Assembly: GCA_965233855.1 (NCBI GenBank)
Contig: OZ247586.1
Location: forward strand, 992,001-1,056,000
Length of the DNA stretch: 64,000 nucleotides
From: Megaera_A sp965233855
GTDB lineage: Bacteria > Pseudomonadota > Alphaproteobacteria > Rickettsiales > Rickettsiaceae
Direction of reading: 5' to 3'
Positions 9,560-18,573 of the stretch are shown in pieces; positions within the stretch are counted from its first letter, which is position 1, and every line of letters begins with the position of its first letter. Below the pieces are notes generated by a model, which was given only the letters and a program-made list of their open reading frames with translations, was not told where the DNA came from and made no database searches. The translations under genes were made by a program, and so were the position numbers.

Positions 9560-11125
9560 ATGATGAAAAAACTTAGTTCAATTATAGCAATACTTCTTTT
9601 CGTTATTGCTGGTGGGTGGTTCTATTTAGCAAATAAATTTGAAAAAATAGTTGCAGAAGAAATATTACCAAAATTACAAAAAGAAGATTCTTTAGTTTCT
9701 GTCGATATGGATGCTATAATAATTGAAAAATTTAAGTTTAAACTTATGTTGCAAGATGTAGTAATCTTCCCTAACTCAAAACTTTTTAAAATTAATGCTA
9801 ATGAAATTATAGCTTGCTATAACCCAATTACTGATCATATTAAAACACACTTTTCTGGCGATAAACTAACTGTTGGCGAAGGAAGCACAGAGTTTTACTT
9901 CCCATCACCGAATCATGTAATTGGCTTTAACAGATCTCTGCTAAAAAAGGATTTTGAGAATTTTGATATAAATATCACATCAAAAGATTCTTCAATATAT
10001 TTTGCAAAAGACGATAAATTCATTTCAAAATCAGATCAATCAAAACTAAGTATATCTAATTCTCTTAGTAACGATATGTACGACATGAACTTTTCTTTTA
10101 ATATAGATTCAATGCAAATTAACCCTAAATCTCAATTTTTTACAAAAATCATAACTTCTTTAGTACCAGAATTTGAAAATAATTCTATAAACACAAATAT
10201 TGATAGCTATTACTATAAAATGCTTGAAGAGACTGGTTCATTAGACTATCAAACCAACTATTCTATTCAGCTAGGTAAAGATCATGTTTACAATCTAATA
10301 GCAGTATTAAAGCGAGAAAAAGAATTTACTGAAGCTCTAGAAAACTTCTCCTTCACTCAAGATACATACTCTATTAATGGTAATGAAACCCTTAAAAATC
10401 CAGCCATAAAGGACACTGGCTCTATTACCCTTACTGGAGATGGAGAAAAAATAACAGGTAAAGCTGACATTGAAATGAATCGTAGTTATGGCGAAGATCA
10501 AAAAGAAAATATTATACAAATTAGTAATTCATTATTGATTGAAGCTCTAAAACTCTTAAACACAAAAAATTCCTCAAGAATTGATGATAAATTACAGGAA
10601 GAGGATTTTACAAAATTATCCGAACTACTTACTGAAATTGATAAAGTCGGTATAAAACTTGATGTTGAATATGATATTAAATCAAATAATCTTGAACAAG
10701 AAATCAAACTTACTCTTAATGATTTAAAAATTGAATCTGAGGGCGAAGTAAAAGATAAAATATATAATGGGAAATTTAAAGTATCAAATCCAAAAATTCT
10801 TACTGACGGAATTCCTCAAATATATAAATCAGGAGTTCGTGAAATCTTCTTAAAATTATCCTCCAATGATCAAGGGAATTTTGATATTTCTTCATATGAT
10901 CAAATAGCAGAAAATATTATAAATAATGGCTTCAATGCATTAGCTGCTTTCCATAAAGATGACGAGCTAAAGGAAGATGATGAGTTAATTTCAGAGCTAT
11001 CTTTTAATCCAAATAGTTTTGAATTTAAAATAAATGATAAAGGCTTCTTTGAAATTCTAACCGACGAAAGAATAGTTAATTTTCTAAAAGATATGCCAGA
11101 CGAAAATACAGAAGAAGATAAGTAG
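9560..11125 (+). CDS. Membrane-anchored periplasmic hypothetical protein
   Basis: I do not recognise this 521-residue protein. It starts with a short positive segment and one hydrophobic helix (IIAILLFVIAGGWFYLA, residues about 7-23), so it is probably an inner-membrane-anchored protein facing the periplasm. The rest is strand-rich and Asn/Lys/Asp-rich, with alternating hydrophobic residues in a layout reminiscent of DUF945/YdgA-like or other beta-helical periplasmic proteins, though no motif settles this. It ends with an acidic DENTEEDK tail. Its stop is one base before the hisS ATG, so it is almost certainly co-transcribed with hisS. Confidence 0.75.
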   Translation: MMKKLSSIIAILLFVIAGGWFYLANKFEKIVAEEILPKLQKEDSLVSVDMDAIIIEKFKFKLMLQDVVIFPNSKLFKINANEIIACYNPITDHIKTHFSGDKLTVGEGSTEFYFPSPNHVIGFNRSLLKKDFENFDINITSKDSSIYFAKDDKFISKSDQSKLSISNSLSNDMYDMNFSFNIDSMQINPKSQFFTKIITSLVPEFENNSINTNIDSYYYKMLEETGSLDYQTNYSIQLGKDHVYNLIAVLKREKEFTEALENFSFTQDTYSINGNETLKNPAIKDTGSITLTGDGEKITGKADIEMNRSYGEDQKENIIQISNSLLIEALKLLNTKNSSRIDDKLQEEDFTKLSELLTEIDKVGIKLDVEYDIKSNNLEQEIKLTLNDLKIESEGEVKDKIYNGKFKVSNPKILTDGIPQIYKSGVREIFLKLSSNDQGNFDISSYDQIAENIINNGFNALAAFHKDDELKEDDELISELSFNPNSFEFKINDKGFFEILTDERIVNFLKDMPDENTEEDK

Positions 11126-11126
11126 A

Positions 11127-12374
11127 ATGTCTAGCAAAGTAGCGCCTCTTCGGGGAATGAAAGATCTACTCCCCGAAGAGTTTAGAGTTCATAAATATAT
11201 CGAACGAATTGCTAGCAAAGTTTCTGAACTTTATGGATATGAAGGCTTTTCTACTCCAATCTTAGAAAACGCAAATGTTTTTGATAGAACTCTCGGAGAT
11301 AGTTCTGATGTTATCAGTAAGGAAATGTATTCTTTTCCTGATAAAAAAGGAAGAATAGTCGCCCTAAGACCAGAATTTACCGCAAGTATTATGCGAGCAT
11401 TTATATCGAATGGTCTAAAGCAGCAACTCCCTTTAAAATTATTTTCTAGTGGACCATTATTTCGATATGACCGCCCACAGGAAGGGAGACAAAGACAATT
11501 TCATCAACTTAATTTCGAATATATAGGTGCGATTGGAGCCTATTCTGATGCAGAAACGATAAGTATGGCAGCGCGCTTACTAGATGAACTTGGACTTTTG
11601 AATGATATTACCCTCGAACTTAATTCTTTAGGCTGCTCAGAATCAAGAGAGAAATATCAAACTGCTTTAATTGAATATTTTAAAAAATATGAAAATGACC
11701 TATCGTATGATAGCAAACAACGTTTAGAGAAGAATCCTCTAAGGATATTAGACTCAAAAGACGAAGGAGATAAAAAGCTTTCTAAAGATGCCCCATTAAT
11801 AGCTGAGTATTATTCAACAGATGCTGCCAAATATTTTGATGATGTAAAATCATATCTTGACCTTCTCAAAATAAAATATCAAATCAACCCAAGACTTGCA
11901 CGTGGTTTAGACTATTACTCACATACTGCATTTGAATTCATCACAAATAAGCTTGGAGCGCAAGGCACTTTACTTGCCGGGGGAAGATACGATGGTCTTA
12001 CAAAATTAATGGGTGAAGCAGAGATACCAGCAATTGGTTTTGCAGCTGGCATTGAACGCATTGCTTTAATGGGTAATTTTAAGCCGAAAAAAGAACGCCC
12101 TACTATCATTATGCCAATTGGCGATCAATGTTTTAATTATGCTATAAACATTGCAGAAAAGCTTCGTAGTCAAAACATCATTACAATTATTTCCTCTGAG
12201 GGAAAAATTGGTAAAAGAATGCAAAAAGCTCTTAATGAAAATGCAAAATACGCAATATTTATTGGCTCTGAGGAACAAAAAAAATCAATATGTAAATTAA
12301 AATTCCTTGATCAAAACATTGAGCAAGAAATTGCAATACATGACCTACCCAATATAATTCTAAAAGATAACTAA
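11127..12374 (+). CDS. hisS: Histidine--tRNA ligase
   Basis: The 415-residue class II aminoacyl-tRNA synthetase shows motif 2 (FRYDRPQEGRQRQFHQLNFE), the histidine-specific loop LARGLDYYSHTAFEF, motif 3 (GFAAGIERIALM) and a C-terminal anticodon-binding domain from about residue 320. It charges tRNA-His in the cytosol. The start ATG lies one base after the stop of the preceding hypothetical gene. Length is normal for bacterial HisRS. Confidence 0.97.
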   Translation: MSSKVAPLRGMKDLLPEEFRVHKYIERIASKVSELYGYEGFSTPILENANVFDRTLGDSSDVISKEMYSFPDKKGRIVALRPEFTASIMRAFISNGLKQQLPLKLFSSGPLFRYDRPQEGRQRQFHQLNFEYIGAIGAYSDAETISMAARLLDELGLLNDITLELNSLGCSESREKYQTALIEYFKKYENDLSYDSKQRLEKNPLRILDSKDEGDKKLSKDAPLIAEYYSTDAAKYFDDVKSYLDLLKIKYQINPRLARGLDYYSHTAFEFITNKLGAQGTLLAGGRYDGLTKLMGEAEIPAIGFAAGIERIALMGNFKPKKERPTIIMPIGDQCFNYAINIAEKLRSQNIITIISSEGKIGKRMQKALNENAKYAIFIGSEEQKKSICKLKFLDQNIEQEIAIHDLPNIILKDN

Positions 12375-12397
12375 TCTTATAAAACGGAGCACAAAAT

Positions 12398-13411
12398 TTG
12401 CGAATATTTAATATAATGATGTCGAGAGATTTAGGCGGTATTCAGCAAGCTTACATTGATTATAGTGAAGCTCTTTTAAATCAGGGACATACTGTAATAA
12501 ATATATCAAGCTCCGGCGCTCTTATAAATAATCAATTAAACTCTACGCACTCTTTACCCAATTTAGCACCATGGTGCTTACTATCAAAAATTTATCTTAA
12601 TATATTAATACGCAAATATAATCCAGATATTATAATATGCCATGGAAATAGATCTATAAACTTTGCCAGCGGGACAAACAATAATCAAACAAAAATAGTT
12701 GGTATCTCTCATAATTACAGCTATAAAAAACTACAAAAATGTAATTATATTATAACTCTTACTGAAGATTTAAAACAGAATTTAATCAAAAATGGAGTCC
12801 CAGAATTCAAGCTACTTCAATTATCAAATATGGTGAGAATTGAAAGAACTTATGATCCGACTCCATACCAAAAGCCGTTAATCATAGGAAGCTTGGGGCG
12901 TTTCGTAACAAAAAAAGGGTTCTATTATTTGATTAATAGCATAAGTTTACTAAAAAAATCTGGTCTAAATATAAAATTAATTCTAGGAGGAGATGGAGAT
13001 GAACGCGAAAATCTTGAAGCTTTAGTTAAAAAACTAGATTTAGAAAATGAAATTAATTTTATAGGCTGGGTAAAAGATAAAGATGCATTTTTCAATCAAA
13101 TAGATATTTTCTGCTTACCATCAATAAATGAACCATTTGGTATTATTCTACTTGAAGCAATAGAAAGATCAAAACCAATTGTTGCAACACATTCAGGGGG
13201 GCCTCAGGAAATTATTAGGCATAAACAAGATGGACTTATAGCAGATATTGAATCGGCAGAAAGTTTAGCAGAGAACCTTACTACACTGATAAATGATAAA
13301 AAAGCATCTGATGAAATGTCAAACTCTGCGTATAAAAGGCTTAAAGAAAAATATGATATTAAAATAGTCTCAAAACAACTTTCAAAAATACTTAGAAAAA
13401 TAAATCTATGA
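12398..13411 (+). CDS. Glycosyltransferase family 4 (GT-B fold)
   Basis: The 337-residue product starts at a TTG (12398) about 8 bases after a GGAG ribosome binding site. The N-terminal Rossmann half opens with MSRDLGGIQQAYIDY, and the C-terminal half has GSLGRFVTKKGFYYLI, LGGDGDERENLEAL, FIGWVKDKDAFFNQID and the donor-binding E-P-F-G-I-I-L-L-E-A motif. This pattern is typical of GT4 enzymes transferring a sugar from a nucleotide donor, here perhaps in lipopolysaccharide or other surface glycan assembly; acceptor and donor are unknown. Its stop overlaps the next start by 4 bases (ATGA), showing translational coupling with the M16 peptidase gene. Confidence 0.88.
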   Translation: MRIFNIMMSRDLGGIQQAYIDYSEALLNQGHTVINISSSGALINNQLNSTHSLPNLAPWCLLSKIYLNILIRKYNPDIIICHGNRSINFASGTNNNQTKIVGISHNYSYKKLQKCNYIITLTEDLKQNLIKNGVPEFKLLQLSNMVRIERTYDPTPYQKPLIIGSLGRFVTKKGFYYLINSISLLKKSGLNIKLILGGDGDERENLEALVKKLDLENEINFIGWVKDKDAFFNQIDIFCLPSINEPFGIILLEAIERSKPIVATHSGGPQEIIRHKQDGLIADIESAESLAENLTTLINDKKASDEMSNSAYKRLKEKYDIKIVSKQLSKILRKINL

Positions 13412-14670
13412 CCTTCAACTCTAACAAACTAAGCAATGGACTAAACATTGTCACCTACTCCATGCCACATGTAAACTCTGTATCTATTAACATAATTGTT
13501 AAAGTTGGAAGTAGGTATGAATCTTTAGAAGAGTCTGGAATATCGCATTTCTTAGAGCATATGGCCTTCAAAGGCACAAAAACTAAATCTGCTGTTGAAA
13601 TAGCCAAAGAATTTGACAATATTGGAGGATATTTTAACGCATATATTAGCAAAGAAAACACTGTTTACTATACAAAAATATTAAGCAAGCATACCAGACA
13701 AGCCCTAGGTATTTTAGCCGACATATTACAGAATTCTGTATTCTCAGAAAAAGACATCAAAAAAGAACTAAGCGTTATTTCTCAAGAAATAGCGGGAGTA
13801 AAAGATTGTCCTGACGATTTAGTTTTTGAAAATTTTTATGAATTAGCGTATCAAAATCATCCTTTAGGAAGATCAATACTTGGAACATATGATAATATTG
13901 CGAAATTTGACAAGTCGGCATTCCAATCCTATATGAATAAGCATTATTCAACTGAGAACATATATATTTCAATGGCCGGTAATATAGATCATTCAGATGC
14001 TATAAAAATGGCAGAAGATCTATTTACTTCCTTTTCTAAAAATTCAACTAGAACTAAAGAAACAGCAAAATATTCTGGAGGGTTTAGGGTTATTCCAAAA
14101 CATCTCGAGCAAACAACAATAGCACTTGGTTTTGAGAGTGTATCATATCAAAACCTTGAAGAGTTTTATTACGCCCAAATTTTATCAATAATTCTAGGCG
14201 GCGGACTGTCATCAAGATTATTCCAAACAGTTAGAGAGAATTTAGGACTTGCATATAGTATTGGGAGTGGCATTAATGCTTTTTACGATAGTGGTATTTT
14301 CAGTATATACGCCGCTTCTGACCACAAAAATGTACCACTAATGATAGAAAAAATCATTGAAGAAATACATAAAATTAAACTATCTATAACTCAAGAAGAA
14401 TTAACTAGAGCCAAGTCTCAAATTGAATCAAGTATCTATATGGCAGAGGAAAAATCCGAATATAAATCAGAAGAAATTGGTAAAAACTTTGCACTATTTG
14501 GTAAATACTTCCCAGCAAAAGAAGTTATTCATATTATCAACTCAACTCAAATTAAAAATTTGGAACAAAGTGCTATTAAAATTTTTCAATCCAAACCAAC
14601 TCTTTCAGTCGTTGGGGATAATCTTAATAATTTTAATTTTGATGATCTATGTATCAATCTATCAAAATAA
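13408..14670 (+). CDS. M16 family zinc metallopeptidase (processing-peptidase type)
   Basis: The 420-residue protein has the inverted zinc motif H-F-L-E-H at residues 47-51 in GISHFLEHMAFKGT, a distal Glu in the following helix, and the R/Y pair region GGGLSSRLFQTVRENLGLAY in the second half. This matches the M16B group related to the mitochondrial processing peptidase beta subunit, common in Rickettsiales. It probably degrades or processes peptides in the cytosol or periplasm; no signal peptide is visible. The start overlaps the glycosyltransferase stop. Confidence 0.92.
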   Translation: MTFNSNKLSNGLNIVTYSMPHVNSVSINIIVKVGSRYESLEESGISHFLEHMAFKGTKTKSAVEIAKEFDNIGGYFNAYISKENTVYYTKILSKHTRQALGILADILQNSVFSEKDIKKELSVISQEIAGVKDCPDDLVFENFYELAYQNHPLGRSILGTYDNIAKFDKSAFQSYMNKHYSTENIYISMAGNIDHSDAIKMAEDLFTSFSKNSTRTKETAKYSGGFRVIPKHLEQTTIALGFESVSYQNLEEFYYAQILSIILGGGLSSRLFQTVRENLGLAYSIGSGINAFYDSGIFSIYAASDHKNVPLMIEKIIEEIHKIKLSITQEELTRAKSQIESSIYMAEEKSEYKSEEIGKNFALFGKYFPAKEVIHIINSTQIKNLEQSAIKIFQSKPTLSVVGDNLNNFNFDDLCINLSK

Positions 14671-14730
14671 TTGTACCTTTCTAATAAACGTATTATACTG
14701 TTTCTATTAAGCTTAACAGAAAACTTGAAC

Positions 14731-15372
14731 ATGATGTTTCCTAAGAAAAAAATAAAATTGCTTGATGCAACACTTGCTTCAGAGACGCTCCAAAAGATAG
14801 GACAAAAACGCAAAAACGGTAAAACTAAGATCTCAGAATTAATGGAAGATTTCCATGAAAATGGCATTTTGTTGGCAATGATATTCTTCGCTCTTCCAGT
14901 AGCTATCCCTCTTCCCTATCCACCAGGGTTTACAACTATTATGGGAGTTCCATTAATGATTTTGTCTATTCAAATGTTGCTAGGAAGTAAAAAGGTCAAT
15001 TTACCTCAAAAAATCAATAATTACGAACTTAAAAACTCAACATTAAAAACTATTAGCGATAAAATCGTGCCAATAATTGAAACTATTGAAAAATATATGA
15101 AGCCTAGACTATCATTTGCACGCTCTGTCTATTGCGAACAATTCGTTGGACTGATTTGCTTAATCGCTGCAACTGCTGTTGCCATCCCATTATTTATGAC
15201 AAATGCAATTCCTGCTCTTGGAATCACCATTATGGCACTTGGATTAATGAATAGAGATGGTTTAATCATTATTGCAGGTTTTATCATATCTATAATCGGA
15301 GTTATAGTAGCAATTGCAGCAGTGGTTGCCAGTTGGATTGCTATTAAATATCTATTTTTTACACTTTTTTAA
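14731..15372 (+). CDS. ExoD family integral membrane protein
   Basis: The frame is open from 14671, but the ATG pair at 14731/14734 gives a more usual start (MMFPKKKIKLLD) and a protein of about 213 residues. It shows the ExoD pattern: an amphipathic N-terminal part ending in LMEDFHENGILLAMIFFALP, then VAIPLPYPPGFTTIMGVPL, and three further hydrophobic stretches. ExoD-family proteins were linked to exopolysaccharide production in Rhizobium, but their biochemical role is unknown. The gene sits directly upstream of the purC-like gene (2-base gap). Confidence 0.82.
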   Translation: MMFPKKKIKLLDATLASETLQKIGQKRKNGKTKISELMEDFHENGILLAMIFFALPVAIPLPYPPGFTTIMGVPLMILSIQMLLGSKKVNLPQKINNYELKNSTLKTISDKIVPIIETIEKYMKPRLSFARSVYCEQFVGLICLIAATAVAIPLFMTNAIPALGITIMALGLMNRDGLIIIAGFIISIIGVIVAIAAVVASWIAIKYLFFTLF

Positions 15373-15374
15373 AT

Positions 15375-16094
15375 ATGAACGAAAAAATATACAAAGGTAC
15401 TTCTAAGACCCTATATCAGTCAGAAGAAGACTATGCCTTAATAATGTCATTTGATGATACTTTGAGAAAAGCTAACAAAGAAATAATTAATATTTCTGGT
15501 AAAGGAGTCATCAACAATAATATATCTGCATATATAATGCAGAAGCTAGATATGATTGGCATTGAGAATCATTTTATTCAAAAAAATAACATGCGCCAAC
15601 AACTTGTCCAATTTGTTGATGTCTATCCAATACAAATTCATATTTGCACAGTAGCTTGCGGACGTTATGTAACTGACTTTGGAATGGAAGATGGTTTTGT
15701 ATTCGAATCACCTATTATTGATTTTAGAGTTAAAAATAAAGATCTAAATTATCCAATAATAAATGAAGAACAAATGATTAGCTTTGGATGGTTGAGTAAA
15801 AAAGAACTTCAAGATCTAAAAAATAAAGCAATGCGCGTTCATGATTTTCTTTCTGGTCTATTTGCAACTGCCAAAATCCGTCTAGTTGATATAAAACTAG
15901 AATTTGGCCGCGTTTTTAACGGAGAAGATTTCATCACTATGCTCATAGACGAGATATCACCTGATACTTGTAGATTATGGGACATGGAAACAAACGAAAA
16001 ACTTTGCTCAGAAATAGCCGAAGAAAACCCTGAAAAAATCATTCCCGCCTATCAGGAAGTAGTAAATAGACTGAACATTAATGCAAAACAATAA
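15375..16094 (+). CDS. purC: SAICAR synthetase-like protein (PurC family)
   Basis: The 239-residue protein matches the PurC fold: N-terminal KIYKGTSKTLYQ, a GKGVINNNISAYIMQKL segment, then VDIKLEFGRVF and DEISPDTCRLWD near the C-terminus. PurC joins aspartate to CAIR using ATP in purine synthesis. The usual V-R-N-x-x-A-G-S loop is changed to HICTVACGRYVTDFG, and no other purine gene is in the window. Family membership is clear, but classical activity is less certain. It is the last gene of the long plus-strand run and precedes the rpsD promoter. Confidence 0.8.
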   Translation: MNEKIYKGTSKTLYQSEEDYALIMSFDDTLRKANKEIINISGKGVINNNISAYIMQKLDMIGIENHFIQKNNMRQQLVQFVDVYPIQIHICTVACGRYVTDFGMEDGFVFESPIIDFRVKNKDLNYPIINEEQMISFGWLSKKELQDLKNKAMRVHDFLSGLFATAKIRLVDIKLEFGRVFNGEDFITMLIDEISPDTCRLWDMETNEKLCSEIAEENPEKIIPAYQEVVNRLNINAKQ

Positions 16095-16113
16095 AATCTT
16101 GTGAAAAATGGGT

Positions 16114-16142
16114 TTGACTTTTTGATCAACTATTTATATAAT
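16114..16142 (+). promoter_or_regulatory. Sigma70-type promoter for rpsD
   Basis: TTGACT (16114-16119) and TATAAT (16137-16142) with a 17-base spacer, 39 bases before the rpsD GTG. It is one of the best consensus promoters in the window, as expected for a ribosomal protein gene. Confidence 0.75.
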
Positions 16143-16181
16143 CCCCAGTCAAAGAACTTAAACTCTAATAGGTATATTTAA

Positions 16182-16799
16182 GTGACGAAAATTATTAAAT
16201 CAAAATACAAAGCTAGTAGACGCCTTGGGACTAGCATCTGGGGTGATGGAAAAGATCCTTTCCACACAAGAAATTTCCGCCCAGGACAACATGGCCCAAC
16301 AGGAAGAGTGAAGACTTCTGACTACGGTGCTCACTTACAAGCTAAGCAAACTGTAAAGAATCACTACGGACGTGTTACTGAAAAGCAATTCAGAAATACT
16401 TTTAAAATTGCTGCTAAAATGAAAGGAAACACTGCAGAAAATTTTGCAGGTCTACTTGAAAGCAGACTAGATATGGTTGTTTACAGAATGAACCTTGCTC
16501 CAACTATTTTTGCCGCAAGACAATTAGTTTCTCACTGTAATGTAAGACTGAACGGTAAGAAAGTAAATATTCCTAGCTTACGATTAAAAGCTGGCGATAA
16601 AGTCGAGCTTAAAGATTCAGCAAAGCAAATTACTGTATATATGGAATCTGCACAGAAACAAGAAAGAACAGTTCCTGAATATCTTACAATGGATCCAGGC
16701 ACTATGTCTGGTGAATATGTTAGAACTCCTATGATTTCTGATATTCCTTATCCGTTTGAAGCGAATTTTGGTAAAATTATTGAGTATTATTCTCACTAA
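16182..16799 (+). CDS. rpsD: 30S ribosomal protein S4
   Basis: The 205-residue protein starts at GTG 16182. The N-terminal part (SKYKASRRLGTSIWGDGKDP) is the alphaproteobacterial version lacking the zinc cysteines. The S4 RNA-binding domain follows (LESRLDMVVYRMNLAPTIFA, ARQLVSHCNVRLNGKKVNIP), with the typical end (FEANFGKIIEYYSH). It nucleates 16S rRNA folding in the 30S subunit. It has its own strong promoter and a good terminator, so it is probably monocistronic. Confidence 0.97.
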   Translation: MTKIIKSKYKASRRLGTSIWGDGKDPFHTRNFRPGQHGPTGRVKTSDYGAHLQAKQTVKNHYGRVTEKQFRNTFKIAAKMKGNTAENFAGLLESRLDMVVYRMNLAPTIFAARQLVSHCNVRLNGKKVNIPSLRLKAGDKVELKDSAKQITVYMESAQKQERTVPEYLTMDPGTMSGEYVRTPMISDIPYPFEANFGKIIEYYSH

Positions 16800-16810
16800 T
16801 AATGAAAACT

Positions 16811-16842
16811 AAAGCGGAGCTAAAAAGCTCCGCTTTTTTTAT
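16811..16842 (+). terminator. Rho-independent terminator of rpsD
   Basis: A perfect 11-bp stem (AAAGCGGAGCT paired with AGCTCCGCTTT, loop AAAA) runs into a tract of T, 11 bases after the rpsD stop. Confidence 0.92.
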
Positions 16843-17114
16843 TAGAGCAATGACGATTATTACAAATGAACAATACTATAGTACATAATAAAACTAACAA
16901 TTTTTCAAAGATCCTCATTCACAACGGAGCTTTAAAATAAACACAAGTAAATTACAACAAATTTGCCATAAAAAAACAACACAAACTCTTAAATACTCCT
17001 CTCCAGTTAGCGCATATGTCGTGGCTTAGCCACTATTCCACCCCCCCACAATACTTTTTAATCACATATTCTAAAGCCTTATAAAATAAGGAACAAACAC
17101 TCACGGTACTAATT

Positions 17115-18242
17115 ATGAAACGACATATCTTTCTATACGGATTTTCAATATTTTCAATGTTCTTCGGATCAGGAAACCTTGTATTCCCTCTTATGGTCGG
17201 AGTAAATAATTCAGATAACTGGCTAGCTGGATTTCTAGGCTTTTTCTGCACAGGAATTATCCTACCATTCCTAGGGTTATTCGTAATCAAACTCCATAGA
17301 GGAAACTATGAAGGCTTCTTTGCAGAAGCTGGAAGTATAGCAAAATTTGCTGTACCATTATTTACATTATCACTACTTGGTGCATTCGGAGTTATTCCAC
17401 GTTGTATAACAGTTGCTCATGGTGGGCTAGAATTCTTATACAATGATCTTTCTCTATTAATATTTAGTGTAATATTTTGTATATCTTGCTATATTATATG
17501 CCTTAATGAGAAGTGGATGTTTAATATACTTGGTAAATTTTTAACGCCAATATTACTATTATTCCTGACAATACTAATTACTATAGGAATATATGAAGGA
17601 GAAAGCATTAATGCTAACATCTCTACAACTAGTACGAACTTCCTCAATGGTTTTTTTCAAGGCTATGCTACAATGGATCTATTTGCAGCATTCTTTTTCT
17701 CTAGTTTGATTTTTAAACAAATCGAAACGCTAGTCGATGAATCAAAAGGTGAATCTATACTCAAGGCTGCCCTTGGGCCAAGCATTTTTGGAGCGACTCT
17801 GCTTGGAATAATATATTTTGGCTTTGTGTATCTTGGTGCACATTATAAACATTTAGCAACTGAACTACCTGGAGAATTAATTCTTCCAGCTATTGCTAAT
17901 CACCTACTAGGCAAAAATGGAGCATTGTTTATTGCAATAATTATTATCTTCTCATGCCTGACAACGGCAGTAGCATTAAATAGTATTTATGCAAAATATT
18001 TATGTAGTTTCAAATCTATTGGAAAGAAAAGATTTAAACTCGTATTGCTGGGAACAACAGCGATGTCATTCATAATATCACTGCTAGATTTTGATGGAAT
18101 AGCAGCAATTCTTAGTCCATTACTTGCCATTTCCTATCCAGGATTAATAGTACTTACAATCATGTCAATTTGTACAAGAAAGCATCAATCCCTTAAAATG
18201 ATTAGCTTCTATGCAATGATAGCATTTATGCTTGTGATATAA
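17115..18242 (+). CDS. brnQ: BrnQ-type branched-chain amino-acid:cation symporter
   Basis: The 375-residue membrane protein with about 11 helices has LIVCS family signatures: the opening GFSIFSMFFGSGNLVFPL, GFFCTGIILPFLG, a central NGFFQGYATMDLFAAFFFSS, and TAVALNSIYAKYL later. BrnQ proteins import leucine, isoleucine and valine with sodium or protons. The protein is slightly shorter than typical BrnQ (about 430-440), with a short C-terminal end. Its stop at 18240-18242 lies 10 bases from a degenerate second copy of the valS 3' end on the opposite strand. Confidence 0.85.
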   Translation: MKRHIFLYGFSIFSMFFGSGNLVFPLMVGVNNSDNWLAGFLGFFCTGIILPFLGLFVIKLHRGNYEGFFAEAGSIAKFAVPLFTLSLLGAFGVIPRCITVAHGGLEFLYNDLSLLIFSVIFCISCYIICLNEKWMFNILGKFLTPILLLFLTILITIGIYEGESINANISTTSTNFLNGFFQGYATMDLFAAFFFSSLIFKQIETLVDESKGESILKAALGPSIFGATLLGIIYFGFVYLGAHYKHLATELPGELILPAIANHLLGKNGALFIAIIIIFSCLTTAVALNSIYAKYLCSFKSIGKKRFKLVLLGTTAMSFIISLLDFDGIAAILSPLLAISYPGLIVLTIMSICTRKHQSLKMISFYAMIAFMLVI

Positions 18243-18251
18243 AAAAGAATA

Positions 18252-18437
18252 CTAAGTTCTTTCATACATTACATTGATACTAATATTATTTTCTGATAAA
18301 TCTTGCGAATCAGAAGATGATATAATATTCTTTAGATCTGAAAGCAGATTATCTGATAATGCCCACCCTGAACATCAATATATTCAATCGGAACTTTGAT
18401 TTTGTGCACAAACTCAAGAACTAATAGTAAATTAGAG
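18252..18437 (-). pseudogene. Degenerate second copy of the valS 3' end
   Basis: On the minus strand this stretch translates to DSQDLSENNISINVMYERT followed by TAG at 18252-18254. This matches the last residues of ValS in this window (DVQNLSENDINIQVVYEKV). Nucleotide similarity to 19561-19795 continues further in, including TATATTCAAT and a CTCAAGAAC segment, but with a deletion of about 26 bases and frameshifts, so it is not a functional gene. It lies in the same orientation as valS, on the far side of the ankyrin gene. It looks like the relic of an earlier valS terminus. Confidence 0.78.
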
Positions 18438-18475
18438 ATAAGTATTTATTAAAGCTAAGTATTTTTACATAATAG

Positions 18476-18504
18476 TTGACATTTATTTACTTATAATATA
18501 CGAT
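18476..18504 (+). promoter_or_regulatory. Sigma70-type promoter for the ankyrin gene
   Basis: A perfect TTGACA (18476-18481) and TACGAT (18499-18504) with 17-base spacing, 69 bases before the ATG at 18574. A TATAAT at 18492 is mis-spaced for this -35 box. Confidence 0.5.
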
Positions 18505-18573
18505 GTATCCGAATATCATAGACTAGAATTCATTTAAAAAAATAATTATTATACAAAAAAACAAAAGAATATT

